A stretch of 64,000 bases of DNA from Bromus sterilis (taxonomy: Eukaryota; Streptophyta; Magnoliopsida; Poales; Poaceae), in contig OX465598.1 in the NCBI GenBank assembly GCA_950022295.1, positions 343,369,324 to 343,433,323 on the forward strand. The letters are read 5' to 3'. The notes beneath the pieces were generated by a model. It was given only the letters and a program-made list of their open reading frames with translations, was not told the origin of the DNA and did no database searches. Position numbers and translations under genes: made by a program. Shown here in pieces: positions 11,194-21,109 of this stretch. Position 1 is the stretch's first letter, and each line of letters begins with the position of its first letter.

Positions 11194-11499
11194 CTAATCT
11201 GCCTTCCGGTCAGCATCAACGGTCTGCGGCGCAGGCGGAGACGTGGATGAGGATAAGCCGCCGTCGTCGGGGACGCCGACGGGGACGTCGGAGAAGGCCG
11301 CAAGCACGCGGCGGACGCTCATGCTCCGCATGGGGCGGAAGCTGAGGGACCTGGCCGCGCTGGCCGTGGAGAAGACGTCCGACGACTTGCGCAGGATGAG
11401 GTAGACCAGGCCCTGCACGAGTGCGAACACGGCCACCTTGGCCAGCGCGTCGCCGAGCTCCGGCGAGATCGCGGCCACCGCCTCCACCACGTTGCCCAT
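11194..11499 (-). CDS. Small membrane-anchored protein of unknown function (101 aa)
   Basis: The start is ATG at 11499 (MGNVVEAVAAISPELGDAL). The N-terminal ~40 residues form an amphipathic start and one hydrophobic segment (LAKVAVFALVQGLVYLIL), followed by RKSSDVFS, a Ser/Arg-rich stretch (ARSLSFRPMRSMSVRRVLAA) and an acidic, Pro/Ser-rich tail. I recall similar short single-membrane-segment proteins in grasses that begin MGNVVEAVAA and carry an RSMSVRR block, but no function is known to me. Evidence that it is real: an uninterrupted GC-rich frame, a good methionine context, and a TATA box about 115 bp upstream on the same strand. It stands alone between transposons. The alternative, a chance frame in GC-rich DNA, seems unlikely given the ordered composition. 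Confidence 0.7.
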   Translation of the reverse strand: MGNVVEAVAAISPELGDALAKVAVFALVQGLVYLILRKSSDVFSTASAARSLSFRPMRSMSVRRVLAAFSDVPVGVPDDGGLSSSTSPPAPQTVDADRKAD

Positions 11500-11606
11500 T
11501 TCCAAAAGAACTAAGCCAACTCAAAGTGGTCGCCGATGACAGTCCTCGTGTAGCTTTCGATCGTAGAGAACGTGTTCGATTTGTGTCTTGTGTGCGATTG
11601 GTCGTT

Positions 11607-11620
11607 GCTTATATATAGAG
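11607..11620 (-). promoter_or_regulatory. TATA box of the small membrane protein gene
   Basis: On the minus strand this reads CTCTATATATAAGC, a strong plant TATA box. It lies about 110-120 bp upstream of the ATG at 11499, which would leave a 5' leader of roughly 80-90 nt. Confidence 0.6.
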
Positions 11621-11774
11621 CTGGCCGCCATATATGCAGCTTGCGTCAAGTTGCTTGGCCTGTACGTCCGTGTGAGCCTTGCACGCAAGCGGCGAAGGCG
11701 GTGGTGCAAGCCCCCACGGTTTTGCTTCCGCGTCTGAAGCTCATGGCCAGCCATGGCTCATCATCGTGTGCTCT

Positions 11775-12899
11775 GGAGGTTTTTGCAGATAACACCATTT
11801 GTTGGAATAGTTTATGCGCAGAACCATAATTATTGTTTCTTTTTGCAAAGAACACCATTATTTAAGGTAATTACTTGCACAAAACACATAAAACATTATT
11901 AATGCGTTTAACCTTAAATTAACAAGCTGGACCCATCCGTCAAGAAGTAACGGGCAGGGAGAATAGCTATCTGCCAACACTAGTGTGGTTAGTCTTTATC
12001 AAATATGCTTGACATCTTATTCAGCCTTATGTATATAGTCTTAAGCTTCCAAATTTTATATATTGTATGGTTTCTGATGGGATATTCAAAGATGAATCCA
12101 GGCTCAAAAAATCCTCAAAAAGACATATGAAAAAAGTTAAAAAAAATTCAAATTTTATCATGGTGAAACATCGGGAAGCTGCGAAGAACACACAAACCGG
12201 AAGCTGCGATTCGGTGCCCGGGTGCATCTGCACCCGAGGAGATTAAAAAAATTAAAAATATATGAGAAAAGCTCAAAAATTTCAATAAACAATTGTGGTA
12301 GGAGATGCTTACGTGCGAGATGTTCATGCAAATTTTGGTGAAGTTCGGACATCTGGAGAGCGCGCAACAAAAATGACAAATATGCAGTTTCTTTGAACGA
12401 TAGTGTTCATACATTATTTCGGACTGAATTTGTCTTTTTTGCCGCGAGCTTCTTAGATGTCCAAAAAAGCTCAAATTTTACGCAAACATCTACCCCCTAA
12501 GGTTCTTTCACCATGATAAAATTTGGAATTTTTTGAACTTTTTTCATATGTCTTTTTAAGGATTTTTTGAGCCCGGAATCATCTTTGATTATCCCATCAG
12601 GAACCATACAATATATAGAATTTGAAAGCTTAAGACTATATACATAAGGCTTAATAAGATGTCAAGCATATTTGACAAAGACTAACCACACTAGTGTTGG
12701 CAGATAGCTACTGTCCCTGCCCGTTACTTCTTGACGGATGGGTTCAGCTTATTAATTTAGGGTTAAACGTACTAATAATGTTTTATGTGTTCTGTGCAAA
12801 TAATTATCCTAAATAGTGGTGTTCTTTGCAAAAAAAAACAAGAGTTATGGTTTTGCGCAAAAACTGCCCCAACAAATGGTGTTATCTGCAAAAACCTCT
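11775..12899. mobile_element. Foldback structure with ~395-bp inverted arms
   Basis: The left arm (about 11775-12170) starts gaggtttttgcagataacac; the right arm (about 12505-12899) ends as its reverse complement, gtgttatctgcaaaaacctc. The arms match along their length at roughly 90% or better by eye, including blocks around the ccaacactagtgtgg motif and the tacataaggc block. The loop of about 330 bp contains ggtgcccgggtgcatctgcacc. No transposase is present. It resembles a foldback or long-TIR MITE, possibly Mutator-like. The left end is unclear, and the right end runs into a tandem duplication, so no target duplication can be read. Confidence 0.65.
12073..12600. repeat. Inner MITE-like unit within the foldback
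   Basis: It is bounded by gatgggatattcaaagatga on the left and tcatctttgattatcccatc on the right, a 20-bp inverted pair with one mismatch. It shares its terminal and cgggtgca motifs with the unit at 10558-10968. It could be a MITE nested in the centre of a larger foldback, or simply the inner part of the same inverted repeat. Confidence 0.5.
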
Positions 12900-13471
12900 G
12901 TGCTCTGTCACGTGGACTTGTGTCTGAATGAACTCTGAACGAACGGCCCGAGTTCCGTTTGGGAAGTGACTCGGCCACTTGCTTGCGGCTAAGGGCTAAC
13001 CTAGATCGACTCGAAAAGGAAAAATGAAGGAAAAGTGAGATTAACGGGCAAACGTTGTCCATTTTCGGGCGCTTTTTCTTGCTTGCAGGGCCCTAATGGA
13101 TAGAATTAACAGGGCGCCAACGAGAGGATAACGTGAGTTCACGTGGCGGCAAAAAAGAACAAGAGTTGTGGTTTTGCGCAAAAACTGCCCCAACAAATGG
13201 TGTTATCTGCAAAAACCTCTGTGCTCTGTCACGTGGACTTGTGTCTGAATGAACTCTGAACGAACGGCCCGAGTTCCGTTTGGGAAGTGACTCGGCCACT
13301 TGCTTGTGGCTAAGGGCTAACCTAGATCGACTCGAAAAGGAAAAATGAAGGAAAAGTGAGATTAACGGGCAAACGTTGTCCATTTTCGGGCGCTTTTTCT
13401 TGCTTGCAAGGCCCTAATGGATAGAATTAACAGGGCGCTAACGAGAGGATAACGTGAGTTCACGTGGCGGC
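12830..13471. repeat. 321-bp tandem duplication (two copies)
   Basis: Copy 1 is 12830-13150 and copy 2 is 13151-13471, in exact register with a 321-bp period and only a few mismatches (for example gcttgcggc versus gcttgtggc). The first ~70 bp of each copy is the outer end of the foldback's right arm, so the duplication happened after or together with that insertion. A 96-codon minus-strand frame is repeated in both copies but has no recognisable domain and is not called as a gene. Confidence 0.9.
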
Positions 13472-14690
13472 CATGTTTTCCTCCCGCCCGGACGCGGTGG
13501 TGGTGGTGGCCGGTTCTTGCAAGCCAAGCAATTGCATGCTCGTCAGTGGTTCATGGCGTCCGGCCCCATGCGCGCTTGCTTCGCTCGCAAGTCCATTGCT
13601 TGCTTCTTGCCACAAGGCAGCTTAGCTGGCTGCAGCGTTGGCGTTTTGTTGCAGTGACCGGCGAGTCACCAGGAGTCAAGCCATGGTCCTCGTGAAAAAA
13701 AAACTATATTCGCCGAACGTTCGCTGGGAGTAAGGTCACAACGAAGGTCTCACATACCAGACATAAATATCATGGCATTCTACAAAACTGCCACCATCCC
13801 TACACATGAAAATGCCATGTGGGCGTTCACAGATGCCATGCCCCCTAATGAACGCTCACTGGGTAAACTATGCAAAGCGGTCAAATTTTGTCCGTTATTC
13901 AAGGAAATCAATAGTTTTGCTTTCTTGGTCTCAATCTCCTAAACTACTAAGGTCCGTCGAGAAGAAGCGTCTTGATGAATCTAAACTCGTAGTTTTTCTT
14001 GACAAGAGGCATCAGCATTTGGTCATAACACTTTCGTTTTCCTTCATAGCAGAGCTTTTCAGGATTGCCGTAGAACCCTTGGTGGGATGTCGCCGTTTAA
14101 ATTTTAATGAACATGCAAAATTGCTCTTGCGCATCCTGGAGGCATGGTCAAGAAGTCTGACACTGTCAGAGTGATGCGTCGGTGATTTTATTACCATCAT
14201 GGTGATGCCCAAGTGTCTAACACCGTCAGGGTGATGCCTTGTTATTTACATAACTATCATAGACGAAGTATGAAGTTTGATGTTATTAGAGTTATTGTTC
14301 TAATAAGTTAACCGTTGTCAGGGTGATGTCTTGACATCCGGGATTCCAAAGTTGATCAAAGCGATTGCGAGCGTACAACCCAAGTCTGGCTCAAACAAAT
14401 TAGTCTGAGACCATTCCAAGTGTCTGGGGAGCTCGAAGAGTCACCTGGTATTCCTTGGATGAGCCAAACTTGGTCAAAGGAGCACGAAGAGATACATGAT
14501 GTTGGTAGTTATCGCGCTTTCCCATTAACCTCATGGATCTTCGTGCATCATGGGTCGTTTCCAAGGGAAGGTGGGATACACGCCGAGCAGTCCGCGACTG
14601 GCATTGTAGAATCTTCGTCTATAAGGTAACAAAAGGGGTGATTTTACCATTTACCCACATTTTCTTCCATCTTACACGTGCTTGCCTCTA
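13472..14690. other. Gene-free interval with short gtgatg-type repeats
   Basis: No supported gene. Between about 14160 and 14340 the phrase gtcagggtgatgcc recurs in diverged form three to four times, suggesting a decayed tandem or subterminal repeat of a transposon. Confidence 0.4.
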
Positions 14691-14699
14691 CCACTTGCG

Positions 14700-16066
14700 A
14701 CGCTCAAGCTCTGATCTCCACCCCACCACCCGTTCTATGCTCAGCTTCACTATAGCAATGGAAATGAGAGCTTCGACTGCGACATCAAATAAGACCGCCT
14801 CTAGGACTACCAGCAGGAGACAATTTCGTGAAAGGCACTTGACCTTGTGGACTTCATGGCGTCCAACTTCATGGAGACCCACGTCACCATCCACGACATC
14901 GACGAGCTTCATGTGAAGGGGCTCCTTCCGCCTGGGATCCTAGTGTCGTGGAGCGCCTTGACAGGGATTACCATCTCATCGCTTCACTCAGATGAGACAT
15001 TCTTCTCCCCCGCCAGGTCGTACGCGACATGTCACATCACGTAAATAATTTCTTTCGTAGTCTATTCTTCTAAGTGTTAGAGTTGCATGACCTCAACCTC
15101 AACTTGACTCGATCTCCATGTGGCAATGTGTGTCATTCTCTTTTAATGCTTCATCGACATTCTCTCCCTCTTGAAATTGTGGAGGGTTGTCTTCTACGAC
15201 AATCTGAATCCTCACATCGATCAATGGAATGTATGCGGCATCATTTGCTTCCTCGTCCTAAGGGATCTAGGGAATAAGAAGGCAAACATACAAATGCATT
15301 ATTTAGAGTACACCCCTCACAAGGTTGTGAGGAACTATTAGGCGACCTGGTTCTACATAGCCAAATGTCCCGCTAGGCCTGCTAGAATTCACCATGAATT
15401 CTCCTTAGCCAAGGTCCCGCTAGAGCAACCGACCGAACCCATAGATGTTGGCTAATATCACCCTCACCCCCTCCTCAAACAAATCATCCGGCTTAAGGAT
15501 AAGTGGTTGGACATCTATGTTTTTTTCAAGGTGTTTCTGCATCGCCAAATTCTTCCACTTAGGAGTCCAATGGGCTACATGTTTAAAGTACATTGGGCAG
15601 GAGGACCATAATCGTATGAGACCAGATCTGCTATGGACAAGGATAATATCGTCACTAGAATCAAGATCTTCCTGAATATCCCCCAAGGGGATTGTGGTCG
15701 CCTCTACACCCTGGGAGTGGGCTTTCCATGGTTCAACGCGTCGGCGGGCAAGTCTCTACCTTGAAAGATTTATTCTAGCGTATTTTGCTTCATCTTCCAG
15801 AACTCTTTTTTGAGTTGGCCTTTTATTTCATCTCATATATTCGAGGGGTTCACCATGGAGTTCCCTCTGTTGGAGAACTAGCCAAAGAATTATTCGTACT
15901 ATGCCATGCCAGTTGGACCTCGCAGTGATGGTGGGAACACGTCTTTGAAGAGAGCAACACCTGACACAACGAACCCAGAGGGTGATGATGGGAATTAGCA
16001 GCCGCTGGGATTCGCATCAGGGATCCCATTGACCCTAAGTCGCTTCATGAAGCAAGATTCCATGAG
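14700..16066 (+). pseudogene. Degenerate plant transposon coding sequence, possibly Transposase_28-like
   Basis: Short, frame-shifted plus-strand pieces look like decayed coding sequence: one around 14847-15044 reads IHDIDELHVKGLLPPG, resembling the beginning of the so-called putative gypsy-type transposon domain (Pfam Transposase_28), where a KGLLPPG block is common. Later pieces such as RLKDKWLDIYVFFKVF (15480s) fit the same kind of sequence but in other frames. Many stops and shifts are present. The outer gypsy element inserted at its right edge (16067-16071 target duplication). The assignment is tentative. Confidence 0.3.
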
Positions 16067-16071
16067 TTAAT
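16067..16071. repeat. Target-site duplication, left, of the outer gypsy element
   Basis: The sequence ttaat precedes the LTR that begins tgatacggtg at 16072, and the same ttaat follows the other LTR at 39666-39670. A 5-bp duplication is the norm for LTR retrotransposons. Confidence 0.9.
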
Positions 16072-17702
16072 TGATACGGTGAGCAAAATAGTTCTCTCAC
16101 TTCTCGTTGGTTACCCCAAGTGGAAGGTGAGATGTAGCGTAGCAGCAAATTTCCCCTATGCAGAGGATAGGGTTTGTCTCCCGTAGGACTCGCAGAAATA
16201 CAAGAAGGTGGTAAAGTGAACAGTGGCGCCGAGGTTGCTAACTTCACCTGGACCTACACACACAACAAGTAGCTTTGCTCCCAACGAGTACAGAGGAGTT
16301 GTCAATTCCTCCGGCCTTGATGTTTAAAAAGGATCAACGCAAGAGATAATAATAGTGGCAACGGAAAGTAAGAACTGGAAGTAAATTGAAGGTGTAAACA
16401 ATGGTGGAAATATGGACCAGGGTCCCATGACGTTCACTAGTGATGTATCTCTCCCAAAAGACGATAAAAGTGCTAGCGAGGTAAACAAATCACAGCTAGG
16501 CAATTGACAGGATTATAAACACACCACAATGCTAACTATGCTATAAAAGAAAGGAAGAGGCTCAAAAGCAATGGGCAGTACGCCAAGGTAAGTAGACTAA
16601 AATGCATCTGCATCTACTACAAATCATCCACCTTGAGATATCTATCCAGAACATCTCGTTGGTATTAAGTTGCGAATCCCACCCAAAGTGTAAACTCAAA
16701 GCAACAAACAACTGCATTAAAAGAACTATGCGTAAAGTAAATAATCCTTGACCCGCAAGTACAAGCACCGTTGTTTTATCCCTGGTGGCAACATCACATC
16801 CCCTGGTCTCATGTTTCTGTCACTCAAGCTAGACATTAAGGGGCTGAACCCACAATCAAGCATACCGCTCCCTCTTGGAGTTGCAACAAATCAATTGGCC
16901 AAAGCAAAATACGGCAACGGAGAACATGCAAGAATTAACTAAAGAACACAAATATAAAAGAGAACCACAATCTAAACATAATTTCATAATCCATCAGATC
17001 CCAGCAAACTCAGCATAGCAACATAGAAAATTACAAAGGTGCCTCGATCATGTGAGGCAGCTCACGAGGTCTCGAAAGTGGAAGCACAAAGAGGGGAGGA
17101 GAACATCACATAGCTACTGGTCATGGACCCATGGTCCAAGGGGGACTACTCACAAGACATCCGGTAGGCGTCCATGGTGATGGGTGGTCTCCCGGAGGGG
17201 ATTCCTCCTTCCGGCAGGGTGCCTGGGAAGCTTCTCCTGGCAGCCCCGATCTTGAAACGGCGGCGGCGGTACAGAGAGGAGAACGGGAATAGCAGATTGA
17301 TATTAGGGGTTTCCTCCGCGGGGGCTAAATATAGGCCAAAGGGGGCACCGAGAGGGGCCACAGGGCAGCCAGGAGGCCTCCTGGCGCGCCCTAGGGTGGG
17401 GTCGCGCTAGGGACCCTCCCGGGGCCCTGGTGGGTCCACCCTTTTCCATCTTTGGTTCTTCGGGAAGCTTTCGGGTCGCTGATTTTTTATATAATTTTCC
17501 GGGATTTATTTGGCACTTTTAATGCCCGGAAAACCTGAAATATAAAAACAACAGAAAACAGGAACTGGCAACTGGGTGCACTAAGTTAATAGGTTAGTCC
17601 AAATATGATGAAAAGTGTATGAAAGTTCTAGTAAAACATGAAAAAGTCACACAAATCATGCATGGAGCAAACAAAAATCATAGATACGTTTGGGACGTAT
17701 GA
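16072..17702 (-). repeat. Left (3') LTR of the outer gypsy element
   Basis: It starts tgatacggtg and ends ...gggacgtatga; the expected terminal ca has become ga. It is about 1,631 bp. On the minus strand the segment near 17325-17335 has a TATA-like CCTATATTTAG in the expected promoter region. Confidence 0.85.
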
Positions 17703-19438
17703 ACATCCCCAAGCTTAATTCCCGCTCGTCCTCGAGTAGGGAAATGATAATAAGCATAATTTCTGTGGCGACATGCCACAGAACAATATAAGTACTTTTA
17801 ATTAAAGCAATCAAAGCATGCAATTCAATTCAAGTCTTAACAAGCAAGAGTCTATATTAGCATTAACACAAGCAATAAAAGAACAAAGGGTGCAAGAGTT
17901 CTCACTGTCCGTGACTCGAATGTCTCCAGATGGTGTTTGCGTGCAAGAAGGGGGATATGGGAATACGAGATAAAAAAAATATTTGTTGAGAACTACTATC
18001 TACTAAAGTTTCACACTTAATCTCCTTTGGATTCTTATCTTGACTCGTCCCCAGACCACTAGTCAGGTACAAGTCAAACTGATCCACTCCCTTTCGATAT
18101 TTTGAGCACTCATGCAATGGATGAGCGTGAGCAAGAAAGTTGACACCTAAAAGGCGAAACAGAAAGAAGGTGGAGGAGGAAGACAAAAAGGGTGTGAAAG
18201 GCTCAAATCAATGAGGACAACCATAGGCGAGAGAAGGCCATATGATAGATATGATGTGAGGAGTAGGGATTGCCATGCAATGGATGCACATGTGAGCTAA
18301 AAGCTCTCCAAGGGAACTAGTGGGGGTGCATCCAACTTGCTTGCTCAAGAAGACCTAGAGCTCATTTGAGGAGGCTCATCATTGGAATATACAAGCCAAA
18401 TTCTATAGTGTGAAGGGTCCCCACATAGCTATATGCATGTATGATGATCTCTATGGAGTGCAAGGGATAGAGGATGAAGTACTAGTGCGGATCTCTCAAA
18501 AGGAATAGTAGTGTGTCCCCTTCTCTCTTTGTTTTCTTTTTTTATATTTTTTTCTATTTTTTTGGTGGCCTCAATGGCTCTTTCTATTTCTCTCATTTTT
18601 CCTCTTTGGGATCTATTGATTTTGTCCTCTTTGGGATCTTTTCCTCACTTTAGGGGCAACACTCTATATTTTACAAGAATATAGGAGATCTTTCACACTT
18701 TACAAGGGTACTCACATAAAGAATATGTAACTATCGTGATGCAAAAGTATGCCTCTACCAGGATAGCAGGATATGCAATGATACTAGCGCGTCACGTAGC
18801 AATGATTAGGGCAAGGCCCAACTAGCATGCGGCTCATCGATCAAGAAAGTAGCATGTATGACATGAAGATCAAGTCATGAGAAGGTGGATGTTGCATGAC
18901 AATGTATCTCGGAAAGGCTATGGAAATGCTTTGATAGGTATGTATGGTGGATATAAGGAGGTTTATGATGACAGAGCATATCATGCCAAGGGTTTGGATG
19001 TACCGGTGAAGGTGGACGCCAACTCTCGGAGTGAGAAGGAGGCAATGCACGGCACAAGAGAGGCTTGAAAAACATGGGAGGTGGAAGTGTCAACTTTCGA
19101 ATACTCACATTAGTCCGAAGAACTCATGCACTTATTATCTGTAACTCTCAATCTACTCAAGAGGTTCACAAAGAGACAAGTACCCCCGAGGAGGAGTGTA
19201 TGGGGGTTTGGTTATCCTTGCACATCCTCGACTCATGGGACGTGAGTGTACTCTGATATTCGAACCCTCCAGAGGTAAGTGATCCATCTAGTAGCTAGAG
19301 TTCTCAACAGGGGTTTTGGTTTTCGAAAATAAACACGGTTTGCCCAAAATACAACATCTATCACTAATAGGCTAAATCTCTTGACACCACAAGTTCAAAC
19401 ATTACTCTAGTCAATACCTCAAAACAATTGCAAGTTAC
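17703..19438 (-). other. Internal region of the outer gypsy element (3' part)
   Basis: Non-coding by inspection, it starts acatccccaagctt next to the LTR, which is the purine-rich tract on the minus strand. It is closely similar to 21110-22890 of the inner element, including tgtcctctttgggatcttt blocks and the region around 18870-19100. It ends at the insertion point of the inner element, at caagttac. Confidence 0.8.
19434..19438. repeat. Target-site duplication, left, of the inner gypsy element
   Basis: gttac here pairs with cttac at 35577-35581 (4 of 5 bases). Removing the inner element and one copy leaves caagttactactac, which matches the uninterrupted sequence of the same family at about 22890-22903, confirming the insertion point. 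Confidence 0.8.
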
Positions 19439-21109
19439 TAATGGTACGAATTAACGCCCCCTCGTTGGTTACCCAAAGTGGAAGGTTGAGATGTAGACAG
19501 CAGCAAGTTTCCCTTAGCGAAGATGCTAAGGTTTAGTATCGAACCAGTAGGACTGCAACAGATACAAGAAGGTGGTGAACTGAACAATGGCGCCGTTCAC
19601 AACCTAAGGTTGCTTACTTCACCTGGACCTGCACACACAACAAATAACTTTGCTTCCCAACGAGTACAGAGGAGTTGTCAATTCCTCCGGCCTTGTTGTT
19701 TACAAAGGATAAAACGCACGGAATAATAATGATAGTGATAGCAACGGGAAAGTAAATACTGAAAGTAAATTGATAGTGTAAACAATGTTGGAAATATGGA
19801 CCGGGGTCCTATGATGTTCACTAGTGATGTCTCTCTCCCAAAAGACGATAAAATAGCCATGCGAGGTAAACAAATTACAGCTGGGAAATTGACAGGATTA
19901 TGTGCGCAAACCGATGCTAATTATGCTATAAAGAAAGGAAGAGGCTCAAAAGCATGGGCGGTACGCCAAGACAAGTAGACCGAAATCCATCTGCATCTAC
20001 CTACTAATCATCCACCTTGAGATATCTATCCAGAACATCTCGCTGGTATTAAGTTGCGAATCCCACCCAAAGTGTAAACTCAAAGCAACGGACAACTGCA
20101 TTAAAGAACTTTGCCTAAAGTAAACAATACTTGCACCCTCAAGTACAAGCACCGTTGGTTTCCCCCTTGTGGCAACAGCACCTCCCCTAGACTCATGTTT
20201 CTGTCACTCAAGCTAGTCATCAGGGGGCATGAACCCACAATCATGCATAACGCTCCCTCTTGGAGTCAATATCTACTACTTGGCCAAAGCAATAAATAGC
20301 AACGGAGAACATGCAAGAATTACTCAAGAACATAAATATAAAAGAGGAGAATCAGATATATTACTCAAACACAATCTGAACATAATCTCATAATACATCG
20401 GATCCCAGCAAACTCAGCATAGCAACAACAGAAATATTACATATGTGCCTCGATCATGTAGGGCAGCTCACGAGGTCTAATCCATGAAGAACAAAGAGGG
20501 GAGGAGAACATCACATAGCTACTGATCATAGACCCATGGTCCAAGGTGGACTACTCACGGCTCATCCGGGAAGCATCCATGGTTGTGGAGAAGCTCCCGG
20601 AGGTGGTTCCTCCCTCCGACAGGGTGCCGGGAAGAGGTCTTCTGGTGCTCCCGATCTTGGAAGCGCGGCGGCGGCGGAACAGAGGAGAGATCGCGAAAAC
20701 GGGTTCCCGTCACGGGGGTTTCTCGTCACGAGGAATAAATAGGCGAAGGGGGGCAACCAGGGGGGCCACCAGGGGTCCAGGCGCCCCCCTGGCGCGGCTC
20801 CACCCTAGGGCGCGCCGGGAGGGCGCCTGGGGCCCTGGTGGGTCCCCTCTGCGCCCCTCGGTGATTCTTGAAGCTTCTTCTACGCTGATTTTTTATTGGA
20901 TTTTTGCCGAATTTTTGGAGCACTTTTTATATGGGGGAAACCTGAAATAGAAAAACAGCAGAAAACAGGAACTGGCGCTGGGGTACACTGAGTTAATAGG
21001 TTACTTAAAATATGATCAAAAGTGTATGGAAGTTCATCAATATCATAGCAACATCACACAAAAGAGGCATGGAGCAAGCAGAAATTATAGATACATTTTG
21101 GACGTATCA
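19439..21109 (-). repeat. Left (3') LTR of the inner gypsy element
   Basis: It starts taatggtacg (expected tg mutated to ta) and ends ggacgtatca, length about 1,671 bp. Its counterpart starts tgatggtacg at 25441. The far end on the minus strand reads TGATACGTCC. Confidence 0.85.

Noticed and set aside
12772..13383. Two nearly identical 96-codon minus-strand frames
   Set aside because: The identity comes from the 321-bp tandem duplication; the frames include foldback-arm sequence and have no domain.
17174..17410. GC-rich frames in the gypsy LTRs (also 20536-20950, 34934-35416, 39082-39372)
   Set aside because: They recur only because the LTR recurs, are open on both strands, and sit near the LTR promoter and leader; no domain.
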